A DNA stretch of 41,903 nt from Alphaproteobacteria bacterium (GCA_016283295.1 JAEEMQ010000013.1:1-41903), one strand, 5' to 3'. Shown: positions 14,148 through 23,704, counted from the first letter of the stretch. A program made the numbers and translations. The notes: generated by a model not told the origin, from the letters alone.

Positions 14148-17100
14148 ATGACGAAATACTATGCTGAAGTGAAGGCAAAGCCTGACTTTGTCGAATTGGA
14201 AAAAGAAGTCTTAAAGTTTTGGGACGAAGACAATACGTTTGAAAAATCGGTGCATAACCGCGACGGTGCCGCCGAGTTTGTGTTTTATGACGGACCGCCG
14301 TTTGCCAACGGTACCCCGCACTACGGCCATATTATGGTGAGCTATGTCAAGGATGTGGTGGCGCGTTTTCAGACCATGAACGGCAAAAAAGTTGAGCGTC
14401 GTTTGGGTTGGGATTGCCACGGTTTGCCGGCGGAAATGTCGGCCGAAAAACAGCTTGATGTTTCGGGCCGCAAACAAATCGAAGCCTACGGAGTGGAAAA
14501 GTTTAATGACTTCTGCCGCAAAGACGTGTTGAAATATTCCGGCATTTGGGTTGAAATGTTCAAGCGCATCGGCCGCTGGGTAGACTTTAATCATGACTAT
14601 AAAACCATGAACCTTTCCTTTATGGAATCGGTGATTCATAACTTTAAAGCGTTGTATGATAAAGGTCTGGTTTATGAAGATTATCGCGTTTTGCCGTATT
14701 CGTGGGCGGCGGAAACTCCGCTTTCCAACTTTGAGGTAAATCTCGGTTATCGCGACAAAACCGACAATGCCATTACGGTTATGTTTAAACTTGAAACCGG
14801 CCAGAAAATTTTGGTATGGACCACCACCCCGTGGACTCTGCCGTCTAACTTGATGCTCGCCGTCGGCAAAGATATCGACTATGCGGTTATGGAAGAAGAC
14901 GGCCAGCAATATATTATTGCGGTGGCTCGCTTAGGCAGTTATAAAAAGCAACTGGAGCACGCAACACAGGTTAAAACGATTAAGGGCAGCGATTTGCTCG
15001 GTTTGAGCTATGAGCCGATGTTCCCGTATTTTGCCGACTTAAAGCAAAAAGGTGCGTTCAAAATTCTTTCGGGCGAGTTTGTATCAACCGAAGACGGTAC
15101 CGGCGTGGTGCATATTGCTCCGGGCTTCGGTCAAGACGACTTTGAGGCTTGTCGTGCCTATGACGAAAACTTCCCGGTGGTTTGCCCGGTGGATGAGGCC
15201 GGTAAATTTACCGCCGAAGTCAGCGATTATGCCGGTCAGCAGGTGTTCGACACCAACGAGCCGATTATGCAATGGCTCAAAGCCAACGGCTTGCTCGTCA
15301 AAAAAGAACAATATACCCACACTTATCCGTATTGCTGGCGCACCGATACGCCGCTGATTTATAAGGCGATGAGTTCGTGGTTTGTGAAGGTTACCGATTT
15401 CCGTGACGAGATGGTAGCCAATAACCAGCAAATCAACTGGATTCCGGGACATATTAAAGACGGTCGTTTCGGTAAATGGCTGGAAGGGGCGCGCGATTGG
15501 TCGATTTCGCGTAATCGCTTCTGGGGTACGCCGATTCCGGTTTGGAAGTCGGATAATCCGAAGTTTCCGCGGATTGATGTGTTCGGTTCGCTGGAAGAAA
15601 TCAAAGCCGCTACCGGGGTGACGGTCGATAATTTGCATAAGCCTTATATCGATGACGTGGTATATCCGAATCCGGATGATCCGTCGGGCAAAACCATGAT
15701 GCGCCGCGTCAGCGACGTGTTCGACTGTTGGTTTGAATCCGGTTCAATGCCTTATGCTCAGGTGCATTATCCGTTTGAAAACAAAGAATGGTTTGAAAAT
15801 CATTTTCCGGCCGATTTTATTGTGGAAGCAATTGATCAAACCCGCGGCTGGTTCTATACGCTAACCGTGTTGTCGACCGCTTTGCACAATCGTCCGGCAT
15901 TTAAGAACTGCATTTGCACCGGTTTATTGATGGCCGAAGGCGGGCAGAAACTTTCCAAACGTCTGAAAAACTATCCGGACCCGAATGAAATTTTGGAAAC
16001 CGTCGGTTCGGAAGCGTTGCGTTGGTTCTTGGTTTCTTCGCCGGTGTTGAAAGGCGGTAATGTAGCCGTGGATAAAGAAGGCAAGGAGATTGCCAAGGCT
16101 TCGCGTTCGGCGATGATTCCGCTGTGGAACGCTTTCTACTTCTTTACGCTGTATGCCAATGCCGAAGATTATAAAGCCAAGGAAATTTCGTCTTCGACCG
16201 AGGCGATGGATAACTACATTTTATCCAAGCTCAAAACCATGGCCGAAAAATTAAAGCACGGTTTTGAAACTTATGATATTGCCGAAGTTTGCAGCGAAAC
16301 GGCCGCGTTTATGGAAATTTTGAACAACTGGTATATTCGCCGTACCCGCGAACGTTTTTGGCGCGGTGATGCGCAGGCGTTTGATACGCTTTATACCGTG
16401 TTGGTTAATGTAGCCAAGCTGGCGGCGCCGGTTATGCCGTTTATTTGCGAATATATTTATAAGAATCTGACCGGCGGCGAATCCGTACATCTGTGCGATT
16501 ATCCGTTGCTTTCCGCGATTAAATCCGATGAAAAACTGATGGCGGAGATGGATTTTGTGCAGGATTTATGCTCGACCGGCAAGTTTATTCGCGAAGAAAA
16601 GAATTTGCGCAACCGTTTGCCGCTCTCCAGTCTGACGGTTATCGGGGCAACTCTTTCGCCGGCATATCAGGAAATTGTTAAGGATGAACTCAACGTTAAG
16701 GAAGTTCGTTTTGACGACAATTTGAGCAATTATGCCACCAAGAACGTGTATTTGTATACGCCGCTTTTGGGCAAGACTCTCGGCAAAGATATGGGCGCGG
16801 TGATGGCGGCCTATAAGCAGGGTAATTGGTCTCTGAACGACGACGGTACGCTTGCTATCGGCGGAAAAACCCTGACCGGCGATCTGTTCGAAGTGCGTTT
16901 GGAAATGAAAGACGGTGTGGCCGGACAGTCGTTTGCCGACAACAAAGCCGTGTTGACGCTTGATACCAATGTTACCGCTTCGCTCAAGCGTGAAGGTATG
17001 GCGCGTGACTTTGTGCGTTTGGTACAAACTCTGCGCAAGGATAAGGACTTCAACATCTCCGACCGTATCGAACTTTGCTATTCCACCAAAGATGCGGAAC

Positions 17101-17237
17101 TGGCTAAGGCCTTGGAGGAAAATAAATCCTATATTGCCGACCAGGTTTTAGCGGTTAAGGTTAATCCGGATTGTAGCGGCGGAACGGAAGGAGAGATTGA
17201 GGGTATTGTTGTCGCCTACGACGCCAAAGTTGCGTAA
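14148..17237 (+). CDS. ileS: Isoleucyl-tRNA synthetase, type 2 (eukaryote-like)
   Basis: This 1029-residue class I synthetase charges tRNA-Ile. The HIGH motif is His58-Tyr-Gly-His61 in PFANGTPHYGH, and the KMSKS motif is Lys601-Leu-Ser-Lys-Arg605, in GGQKLSKRLKNYPDP. A KxSKRxKNYPDP signature and a length above 1000 residues mark the type-2 (eukaryote-like) IleRS clade, whose members are generally mupirocin-insensitive, rather than the KMSKSLGN bacterial type. The editing domain (about 190-390) and anticodon-binding domain (about 660-830) are present; no C-terminal zinc-binding cysteine set is evident. It follows an isoleucine-rich leader peptide, and the DUF262 gene begins 19 nt after its stop without a terminator. 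Confidence 0.96.
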   Translation: MTKYYAEVKAKPDFVELEKEVLKFWDEDNTFEKSVHNRDGAAEFVFYDGPPFANGTPHYGHIMVSYVKDVVARFQTMNGKKVERRLGWDCHGLPAEMSAEKQLDVSGRKQIEAYGVEKFNDFCRKDVLKYSGIWVEMFKRIGRWVDFNHDYKTMNLSFMESVIHNFKALYDKGLVYEDYRVLPYSWAAETPLSNFEVNLGYRDKTDNAITVMFKLETGQKILVWTTTPWTLPSNLMLAVGKDIDYAVMEEDGQQYIIAVARLGSYKKQLEHATQVKTIKGSDLLGLSYEPMFPYFADLKQKGAFKILSGEFVSTEDGTGVVHIAPGFGQDDFEACRAYDENFPVVCPVDEAGKFTAEVSDYAGQQVFDTNEPIMQWLKANGLLVKKEQYTHTYPYCWRTDTPLIYKAMSSWFVKVTDFRDEMVANNQQINWIPGHIKDGRFGKWLEGARDWSISRNRFWGTPIPVWKSDNPKFPRIDVFGSLEEIKAATGVTVDNLHKPYIDDVVYPNPDDPSGKTMMRRVSDVFDCWFESGSMPYAQVHYPFENKEWFENHFPADFIVEAIDQTRGWFYTLTVLSTALHNRPAFKNCICTGLLMAEGGQKLSKRLKNYPDPNEILETVGSEALRWFLVSSPVLKGGNVAVDKEGKEIAKASRSAMIPLWNAFYFFTLYANAEDYKAKEISSSTEAMDNYILSKLKTMAEKLKHGFETYDIAEVCSETAAFMEILNNWYIRRTRERFWRGDAQAFDTLYTVLVNVAKLAAPVMPFICEYIYKNLTGGESVHLCDYPLLSAIKSDEKLMAEMDFVQDLCSTGKFIREEKNLRNRLPLSSLTVIGATLSPAYQEIVKDELNVKEVRFDDNLSNYATKNVYLYTPLLGKTLGKDMGAVMAAYKQGNWSLNDDGTLAIGGKTLTGDLFEVRLEMKDGVAGQSFADNKAVLTLDTNVTASLKREGMARDFVRLVQTLRKDKDFNISDRIELCYSTKDAELAKALEENKSYIADQVLAVKVNPDCSGGTEGEIEGIVVAYDAKVA

Positions 17238-17256
17238 AAATCTCGGGTGATAATCC

Positions 17257-18618
17257 ATGGAACCGAGTAAGTTGTTTGATAAATTACGGGAATACCAAAT
17301 TCTAAGCGTAGCGGATTTACTGCAAACGAAGTTGCGTATTCCCAATTATCAGCGGCCATATAAGTGGACTACCAAAAATGTGGCTGATTTACTTGGAGAT
17401 ATGGAAAATGCCATTGCCGAAAGCAAGAAATACAGCGACGGTTATGAATATCGAATCGGCACAGTTATAGTGCACGAAGAAAACGGCAACAATATTGTTG
17501 ATGGTCAGCAACGTTGTATTACTTTAGCTCTGCTTATGTTAAGATTGGGGTTTAAAGAGGATATTATTCCTCTCGTTAACAGCGATTTAAATTACTTGAG
17601 TTATGCCAACATAAGACGTAATGACCATTATATAAATCAATGGTTGAACGCGCATTCGCATTTGTGTGATGAGCTTAAAAATGCCTTGAAGAGAATATTT
17701 AAATTTGTGGTTCTGACAGTAAGTGATGTCAGTGAGGCTTTTCAGTTGTTTGATTCACAAAATACGCGTGGTAAAGCTCTTTATCCACACGACCTGCTGA
17801 AAGCATATCATCTTCGGGAAATGCAAAACGATGTTTTTGATATGCATAATGCGGTTTTGCGCTGGGAGGCAATTCATCCTGATCGCATTAAAGCATTGTT
17901 TGAACGTTATTTGTTTCCGATTTTGAAGTGGGCAAATCGAGAGAAACAGGTGCCGTTTACGGTTAAAGAAATAGATAATTATAAAGGTGTGGCAGAGCAA
18001 TGTCCTTATCCTTATGCCAAGAGAATCCGTAAATCTATGCCGGTGTTTCAATTAACAGAATCATTTTGTGCCGGACACGACTTTTTTGAAATGGTTGATT
18101 ATTACACGCGTCTGACAGATTTCGTGCAACAACGGATTGATGACTATTATAAAATTGTTTTAAAAGAGAATTTATTTGAAAGTAAAAACGATAAAAAAAG
18201 CATAGAAGAAAGTGAATTTGAAAACAAATCAGGCAAAAAAATTTTGCAAGATGTGTTCAATAAAAAAGGAACTAAGGGTTTCAATTATGCCCTGGAACTT
18301 TTTGAGTGTTCCGTTTATTGCTATTATGATAAATTTCACAACTTGGACCGACAAGTGCTTAATCAATTTTTTGTTTGGGCGATGATGTTGCGTGTTGATA
18401 TGCAAACATTATCACGTGCCAGCGTAAATTGCTATGCCGTCGGTGATGCCGATAATAAGGGTTATACCAACAATATACCGATTTTTTTGCTTATCAGGCA
18501 AGCCAGAATACATACGCAACTGAGTGAACTTTCATTAAAGACCGCCGATCCTGAGGATGTGGAAGATACAGATTGGAAAGAACTTAATGGACTGCTAAGA
18601 GTAATAAACGGAGATTAG
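17257..18618 (+). CDS. DUF262 (GmrS-like) protein, first of a pair
   Basis: This 453-residue protein has the ParB-like DUF262 nucleotide-hydrolysing signature: IPNYQRPYKW at 28-37 and IVDGQQR at 80-86, with DSQNTRGKALYPHDLLKAYH at about 167-187. DUF262 is the nuclease/NTPase half of GmrSD type IV restriction enzymes and of related defence proteins. No HNH motif is present at the C-terminus, so it may supply only the sensor part. It starts 19 nt after ileS, apparently cotranscribed, and the second DUF262 gene begins 4 nt after its stop. The sequence is visibly more AT-rich than ileS, a sign of acquisition. The exact target is unknown. Confidence 0.85.
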   Translation: MEPSKLFDKLREYQILSVADLLQTKLRIPNYQRPYKWTTKNVADLLGDMENAIAESKKYSDGYEYRIGTVIVHEENGNNIVDGQQRCITLALLMLRLGFKEDIIPLVNSDLNYLSYANIRRNDHYINQWLNAHSHLCDELKNALKRIFKFVVLTVSDVSEAFQLFDSQNTRGKALYPHDLLKAYHLREMQNDVFDMHNAVLRWEAIHPDRIKALFERYLFPILKWANREKQVPFTVKEIDNYKGVAEQCPYPYAKRIRKSMPVFQLTESFCAGHDFFEMVDYYTRLTDFVQQRIDDYYKIVLKENLFESKNDKKSIEESEFENKSGKKILQDVFNKKGTKGFNYALELFECSVYCYYDKFHNLDRQVLNQFFVWAMMLRVDMQTLSRASVNCYAVGDADNKGYTNNIPIFLLIRQARIHTQLSELSLKTADPEDVEDTDWKELNGLLRVINGD

Positions 18619-18622
18619 AACT

Positions 18623-20503
18623 GTGTCAAATAATAAACCGAAGCAGATATATAACAGAAGTACGCATAATCACATTTTTAACGAAGATGGTGCAAAATAT
18701 GTTATTCCGCTGTATCAGCGAGCTTTTGCTTGGACGGATAAGGAAATTGTGCAACTTATCGAAGATATTAATGAGGCAACCGGCAGATATTACTTAGGTT
18801 CGCTTATTGTATATAAGCGTGACAACGGAAGTTATGAGGTTATAGACGGACAGCAGCGATTGACAGCATTGTTTCTGTTATTGGATTATTTATTTGATTA
18901 TTGTAAATATTCTAATTTAGATGCGTCGGTTTTAACGTTTGAATGTCGCCCGACGGCAATTATTACTCTCGAAAAAATAACAAAATGTGCGGGGCTGGAT
19001 AATATTCGCGAAGAAATCAAGAAAAATGAAAATGAGTTGCAGTTGGATGTAGGGCTGTATAACGGCGCTAAAATTATTGAGGAGACTTTTGCTAAAGAAG
19101 GAATTGATCCGAAAGAATTTTTGGAAACAAAGCTATCAAATGTTTTGTTATATCGTATTGAGGTGCCGCCGCACACCGATTTGAACAGGTATTTCGAAAT
19201 TATGAATACACGCGGGGAACAGTTGGAGCAGGCGGATATTTTAAAAGCAACCCTAATGAACTATATCAAGGATGATGATAAAATTGCAAAAGAGCGGTTT
19301 GCTCAGTATTGGAATGCCTGTGCTGATATGGATGGGTATGTGCAAATGCATTTTGAATCAAATTTGAGGAAAATCATTTTCGTTTTTAATCGGAAAAATC
19401 CGATAAAGTACGACAAAGAAATATTTAAAGAAAGTAAGACAGCGGCAACGTGTTCTATTGTTGATGTATTGAAAAAAGATATACCAGTAAAAATGCAGCC
19501 TTATGATGAAGATGAGGATAATACACGATTTGAGGGTATTATCAGCTTTCCGTATTTTTTGCTACATGTGTTGGGAGTATATTTAAATAAAACAAATATA
19601 CCGCTGGATGATAAAAAACTTTTGCAAACTTTTAATACGGAGTTAGATTTGCTTGATTCGGCAGAAAAAGAGAAGTTTAGCAATAATTTTATCAGATGTT
19701 TGCTTAAATGTCGCTTTTTATTTGATAAATACTTGATCAAACGTGAGTATATAGGCGATAATGTTGACGGTAAGTGGAGTTTAAAAACTCTGGAAGCCAG
19801 AAACGGAAAGCCTTATTATGCTAATACGAAATTTAATTTTAGTGGTGAGTGGGAAAAAAATTATGAGCGTCGCCATAAACGGATTTTGATGCTGCAATCG
19901 TGTATGCGCGTTTCTTATACTTCTCCGAAGGCAATGCGTTGGATAACTGAGACTTTGAGCTGGTTGTATTATGATAAACACCGCGATGATATGAGCAAAT
20001 TTGAAAAGGTGCTCGAAAAATTGGCAACGCAACCGGTTGATGAATATTTGAAAAACGGTGAATATAACGAGGGAACTTTGACTCCGCATATTGTCTTTAA
20101 TTATTTGGATTATTTGCTGTGGAAGGATGCTACGGATAAAGATAAGGATAAATATAAAGATTTTACGTTTGAATACAGAACTTCGGTAGAACATTGGTAT
20201 CCGCAGCATCCGTCTGAAGGAACATTTACGGAGATGAAGTCGGATGAAGGGCTTAATCATTTCGGTAATTTATGTTTGTTGCAACGCAATATTAATTCAA
20301 AATTTTCCAATTTAGCACCGAGCGCGAAAAAAACTACTTTTTGCAAAGCCATCGCTAAGGGCAGTTTGAAACTGCGCTTAATGTCGGAGTTGATGGAAAA
20401 ACTGAGCGACGAACAATGGCGTACTGAGGGATATAAAATCCACGGAGAAGAAATGCTGCAAAAGCTTAAAATTGCAGTTGATGAGCTAAAATCAGAAAAT
20501 TAA
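18623..20503 (+). CDS. DUF262-DUF1524 (GmrSD-like) protein with HNH nuclease motif
   Basis: This 626-residue protein has a DUF262 N-terminal half, with IPLYQRAFAW at 28-37 (the same residue positions as in its partner), VIDGQQR at 73-79 and EIMNTRGEQLEQADILKA at about 192-209. Its C-terminal part has the DUF1524 HNH pattern: VEHWYPQHP (His524) and HFGNLCLLQRNIN (Asn549) followed by Lys-Lys. In GmrSD, DUF262 senses or hydrolyses nucleotide and DUF1524 cuts modified DNA. The start codon is GTG with GGAG upstream. With the preceding gene it forms a two-gene module; a phage-defence role is inferred from family knowledge. Confidence 0.87.
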   Translation: MSNNKPKQIYNRSTHNHIFNEDGAKYVIPLYQRAFAWTDKEIVQLIEDINEATGRYYLGSLIVYKRDNGSYEVIDGQQRLTALFLLLDYLFDYCKYSNLDASVLTFECRPTAIITLEKITKCAGLDNIREEIKKNENELQLDVGLYNGAKIIEETFAKEGIDPKEFLETKLSNVLLYRIEVPPHTDLNRYFEIMNTRGEQLEQADILKATLMNYIKDDDKIAKERFAQYWNACADMDGYVQMHFESNLRKIIFVFNRKNPIKYDKEIFKESKTAATCSIVDVLKKDIPVKMQPYDEDEDNTRFEGIISFPYFLLHVLGVYLNKTNIPLDDKKLLQTFNTELDLLDSAEKEKFSNNFIRCLLKCRFLFDKYLIKREYIGDNVDGKWSLKTLEARNGKPYYANTKFNFSGEWEKNYERRHKRILMLQSCMRVSYTSPKAMRWITETLSWLYYDKHRDDMSKFEKVLEKLATQPVDEYLKNGEYNEGTLTPHIVFNYLDYLLWKDATDKDKDKYKDFTFEYRTSVEHWYPQHPSEGTFTEMKSDEGLNHFGNLCLLQRNINSKFSNLAPSAKKTTFCKAIAKGSLKLRLMSELMEKLSDEQWRTEGYKIHGEEMLQKLKIAVDELKSEN

Positions 20504-20511
20504 GCAATTAT

Positions 20512-21090
20512 CTAATCGTCAAAATCATAGATATCGGAGCCGTCGGCGGCGATGGACGGGGCGGCGGTATCTGTAGCGGCCGGTTCGCACAAATGCAAAT
20601 AGTTAACCGCATAGCCGGCAATAATTAGTGCCACCACCGGTAAAACCACCTTCTCGAACGGGAAATGTGCGTGGCCGCCGTTCTTTTTCTTCATCCATTG
20701 ATAGAAAACCGAGCTGTAAATCAAAATCAAGCCGCCCAAAATGGCGCAGAACAAAAACGGGTCCAGATAGAAAATCAGAATCGGTTTCGGCGTATAAATC
20801 AAATCTTTGATATATACCGCAAAAACCATCGAGAATGACAACAACATCAAAATGGCATTGCGGAACTTGAAATTCCAGCCCTTTTTATCAAACCAGAGAA
20901 TGGTCCAGTAGCCGATTAAGGTTAAGAGTGCACCGGCCCATATAGCGATAACTCCGTCGTCAACCCCCAATTTGCGGGCAATTTCGAGACCGGCGGCAAC
21001 CGCAACCGTGCAGACGGCACAAGCCGGATTGGCATACGCCGGCAGAGTCAATACCAAAGTCAAAATCAAAACCAATGCAAATGTTGTCAT
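20512..21090 (-). CDS. Polytopic membrane protein with N-terminal signal, unknown
   Basis: This 192-residue protein has a signal-like start (TTFALVLILTLVLTLPAYA), then NPACAVCTVAVAAGLEIARKLGVDDG with a CxxC pair, and about four further membrane helices. The tail is acidic (GSDIYDFDD). The start at 21090 has GGAG upstream, while the longer frame has none. The CAVC motif just outside the membrane could bind a metal or undergo redox, but I recognise no named family. It converges with the DUF1524 gene, with an 8-bp gap. Confidence 0.75.
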   Translation of the reverse strand: MTTFALVLILTLVLTLPAYANPACAVCTVAVAAGLEIARKLGVDDGVIAIWAGALLTLIGYWTILWFDKKGWNFKFRNAILMLLSFSMVFAVYIKDLIYTPKPILIFYLDPFLFCAILGGLILIYSSVFYQWMKKKNGGHAHFPFEKVVLPVVALIIAGYAVNYLHLCEPAATDTAAPSIAADGSDIYDFDD

Positions 21091-21174
21091 TTTTATTCTC
21101 CGTTTTTGTGGTTTACGCAGAGTACAATAACTTATTTTACGCAAATGGCAAGGATTTTTTTATATTGTGACGTC

Positions 21175-21207
21175 ATAAAAAAACGCCGTTGCTGCACCAA
21201 CGGCGTT
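21175..21207 (-). terminator. Intrinsic terminator
   Basis: AACGCCGTTG (21182-21191) pairs perfectly with CAACGGCGTT (21198-21207). On the minus strand it is followed by a run of seven T. It ends the gene at 21238-21660. Confidence 0.9.
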
Positions 21208-21237
21208 AAGGAGAAAAAATCATGAAAAAATTTGTTA

Positions 21238-21660
21238 TCATATACTGTTACTGTTTCCGCGAGATTTTAATACAAGATCAAGAGATTGAGCGCTGTTTTG
21301 GCCGAATTCCCGCGGATATTTGGCGGCAAAATCTTTGCAAAAATGCTTCAACGCATTCTCCGGGGTAGTACGATTGTTGGCGGTTTCCAAATTTATATAG
21401 TTTTGCATTATCATATACAATTTATCATTGGTGGACAGGTTTTTGTTGGTAATGGCCTTTTTCAGTCCGGCCAATGAATACAATTTGATACTGGTTGGGT
21501 TGGCATATAAATCCTGTTTACGGCGCTCGGCAAAAGTACGCTTATCGTGAGATTCATCGATAACGTCACGAGCTAACTGCAATAAGCTGTCTCTATCCTT
21601 AGCTGCCGCGCCCAATTTGAATATAAATCCTGAGCCGCCGGCTTTCGTATTTTCCACCAT
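21238..21660 (-). CDS. Small helical cytosolic protein of unknown function
   Basis: This 140-residue protein starts at 21660, where GGAGGGAG precedes the ATG; two upstream in-frame ATGs lack such a site. It has no signal peptide or membrane segment. It is mostly amphipathic helix with many Lys, Asn and Leu residues. AGLKKAITNKNLSTNDKLYMIMQNYIN is the most regular region. No family is recognised. It is a separate unit with its own terminator, 71 nt downstream of ispA on the same strand. Confidence 0.72.
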   Translation of the reverse strand: MVENTKAGGSGFIFKLGAAAKDRDSLLQLARDVIDESHDKRTFAERRKQDLYANPTSIKLYSLAGLKKAITNKNLSTNDKLYMIMQNYINLETANNRTTPENALKHFCKDFAAKYPREFGQNSAQSLDLVLKSRGNSNSI

Positions 21661-21731
21661 CGCTCCCTCCATAATTATATTGTATATGTAGAGTATACCA
21701 CGTTTTGCGAAGGTTTGCAACAGTTTTTATT

Positions 21732-22628
21732 TTAATATTTTCGGTCGATAATATATTGCGCCAGTTTTTGCAAATTCTCGGCTTTGGAGCCGAAAACAGC
21801 TATTTCGGCAACGGCTTGTTGCACCAGTTCCGCCGCCTTTTGCCGGGCCGGTTCAATACCGTAATAAGCAACAAACGTAAATTTGTTTTGCGAATCATCT
21901 TTATGCAAGGTTTTGCCGACCAGCTTTTGGTCGCCCTCACGGTCAAGAATATCATCGGCAATTTGAAAGGCCTGGCCGATTTTGCGCGAATAAGAGATAA
22001 GAATTTGCCTCAGCGGCAACGGAGCCTGTCCCAAAACCGCGCCGGCCTCGCAGGCATAGCGCAGCAAACGGCCGGTTTTCATTTCTTCAAGGCGCGCGAT
22101 AATCGCTTCATCGGCTTCTTTGCTGCCGGTCGGGACGGCATAAATGTCGAGGGTCTGCCCGCTGACCATTCCGCCGAAAGAACCGGCGGCAGAGGCTAAA
22201 AGCTGCAACAGAGTCAGCCGCATTTCCGGCCGGATTTCCAGCGCATTTGCCAGATATTCAAAAGCATAAGTCAAAAGTCCGTCACCGGCCAAAATGGCGG
22301 TAGCTTCGTCAAATTGTTTGTGACAAGTCGGCTTGCCGCGGCGCAAATCGTCGTTATCCATTGCCGGCAAATCGTCGTGTATCAAAGAGTAAGAGTGCAA
22401 CATTTCCAATGAAGCCGCCGCTTTAAAAGCCATCTCGTAAGGCACTCCGAACAAACCGGCGCACTCGCATAAAAGATACGGCCGCAGGCGTTTGCCGCCG
22501 TTCATTACCGAATATTTCATCGCCTCGATTACGCGATTTTCGGCGCCGTCAACGAACGGAAAACATTTTTCCAAATCGGCATTGAATTTTTGCGAAAAAG
22601 TATTTAGGCTTTCGACAATATCGGTCAT
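21732..22628 (-). CDS. ispA: Farnesyl diphosphate synthase (polyprenyl synthetase)
   Basis: This 298-residue protein is a trans-isoprenyl diphosphate synthase. GGKRLRP binds isopentenyl diphosphate. The first Asp-rich motif, LIHDDLPAMDNDDLRRGKPT, has the spacing of bacterial short-chain enzymes, and the second is FQIADDILD. It condenses IPP with DMAPP and GPP to give farnesyl diphosphate for undecaprenyl, quinone and hopanoid synthesis. It follows xseB with a 2-nt gap, the usual xseB-ispA arrangement. No dxs gene follows here, although dxs often does. Confidence 0.95.
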   Translation of the reverse strand: MTDIVESLNTFSQKFNADLEKCFPFVDGAENRVIEAMKYSVMNGGKRLRPYLLCECAGLFGVPYEMAFKAAASLEMLHSYSLIHDDLPAMDNDDLRRGKPTCHKQFDEATAILAGDGLLTYAFEYLANALEIRPEMRLTLLQLLASAAGSFGGMVSGQTLDIYAVPTGSKEADEAIIARLEEMKTGRLLRYACEAGAVLGQAPLPLRQILISYSRKIGQAFQIADDILDREGDQKLVGKTLHKDDSQNKFTFVAYYGIEPARQKAAELVQQAVAEIAVFGSKAENLQKLAQYIIDRKY

Positions 22629-22630
22629 GA

Positions 22631-22876
22631 CTATTCTTCGACTTTATCAAAAGGTTCGGTAGAAACGGTACCGTTTGGAGCGAGGTTTATTTTTTCGATT
22701 TTCAGCTGTGCCGCTTTTAACTTTTCTTCGCAGAATTTTTTGAGCGCGGTGGCTGTTTCGTATGCCTCAACGGCATCGTCGAGTTTGATTTTTCCGGCTT
22801 CGAGTTCGCGTACGATATTTTCAAGCTGCATCAGGGCATCTTCAAACGATATTTTACTGAAATCAATCTGCTTCAT
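22631..22876 (-). CDS. xseB: Exodeoxyribonuclease VII small subunit
   Basis: This 81-residue protein fits PF02609: FEDALMQLENIVRELEAGK followed by LDDAVEAYETATALKKFCEEKL is the family signature of two long helices. With XseA (not in this window) it degrades single-stranded DNA. The start is chosen at MKQIDFSKIS because AAGGAG lies just upstream; the longer frame has no ribosome site. It is the first gene of an operon with ispA. Confidence 0.93.
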   Translation of the reverse strand: MKQIDFSKISFEDALMQLENIVRELEAGKIKLDDAVEAYETATALKKFCEEKLKAAQLKIEKINLAPNGTVSTEPFDKVEE

Positions 22877-23006
22877 TTCTTTCTCCTTTGAACACAGCAT
22901 AAAGGATCGGGGGTTTTTTGACAATCATATTTTCCGACTTATCAAACTTTTTTATCACATTTTTGCAAAAAAAAATACGGTAACGGCGGCAATTCGGCAA
23001 CTAAAC

Positions 23007-23035
23007 TTGACGAATTGAAATTTTCGATATATATT
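23007..23035 (+). promoter_or_regulatory. Sigma-70 promoter
   Basis: TTGACG (23007-23012) and TATATT (23030-23035) at 17 bp spacing, 33 bp before the start of the flavin reductase gene at 23069. Confidence 0.7.
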
Positions 23036-23068
23036 GCACTTGAGTTGCAACTTTTCGAAAGATACAAT

Positions 23069-23704
23069 ATGGCAAAAATTTGTTGGAAAGCAGGGACAAT
23101 GCTCGCTCCGGTGCCGCCGGCGCTGATTTCTTGCGGAACAGCGGAAAAGCCGAATGTGATGACGGCGGCGTGGACCGGGATTATTTGTACCGAGCCGACG
23201 TTGGTGTATGTGTCGATACGGCCGTCGCGATACAGCAACGAACTTATCCGGCAAAGCGGCGAATTTGTGATAAACATTCCTACGATTAAGTTGGCAAAGG
23301 CGGTCGATTTATGCGGTGTTAGGAGTGGACGCGGCATTGATAAGTTTAAACTGGCGGGAATTACCGCCGCGCCTTGCGAAAAAATAAGTGCGCCGCAGGT
23401 GGCGGAAGCTCCGATTTCGCTGGAGTGTAAAGTTAAGGAAATTACTTCTTTCGGAACGCATGATATGTTTTTGGCCGAAGTGGTGGCGGTTGATGTTGAT
23501 GAGGCCTATATCAACGGCAAGCAGGCGCTTGATTTGCAAAAAGCCGGGTTGTTGGCTTATGCTCACGGATTTTATTACGGATTGGGGCGCAAAATCGGCA
23601 AATTCGGCTGGTCGGTAGAGAAAAAATCCACCAAACGCAAACGGGCGGCGCGGCAGAATACCGAAGCAAAAAATACTAATAAGGCGGGTCGGCATGGAAA
23701 ATAA
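23069..23704 (+). CDS. Flavin reductase-like (FMN-binding split barrel) protein
   Basis: This 211-residue protein matches the flavin reductase family (PF01613). It contains PVPPALISCGTAEKPNVMTAAWTGIICTEPTLVYVSIRPSRYS, split here into the cofactor-binding start and the second strand pair, then GEFVINIPT and GIDKFKLAGIT. Members bind FMN and use NAD(P)H or act as flavoproteins. The C-terminal 30 residues are Lys/Arg-rich and probably disordered. The start at 23069 follows the promoter and has GAAAG upstream. The next gene overlaps its end by 11 bp, so the two are cotranscribed. Confidence 0.85.
   Translation: MAKICWKAGTMLAPVPPALISCGTAEKPNVMTAAWTGIICTEPTLVYVSIRPSRYSNELIRQSGEFVINIPTIKLAKAVDLCGVRSGRGIDKFKLAGITAAPCEKISAPQVAEAPISLECKVKEITSFGTHDMFLAEVVAVDVDEAYINGKQALDLQKAGLLAYAHGFYYGLGRKIGKFGWSVEKKSTKRKRAARQNTEAKNTNKAGRHGK

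Noticed and set aside
21222..21368. Plus-strand ORF of 48 codons starting MKKFVIIYCYC with AAGGAG upstream
   Set aside because: It lies antisense to the 3' end of the gene at 21238-21660, has no recognisable content, and its ribosome site follows a minus-strand terminator; probably chance or a relic.
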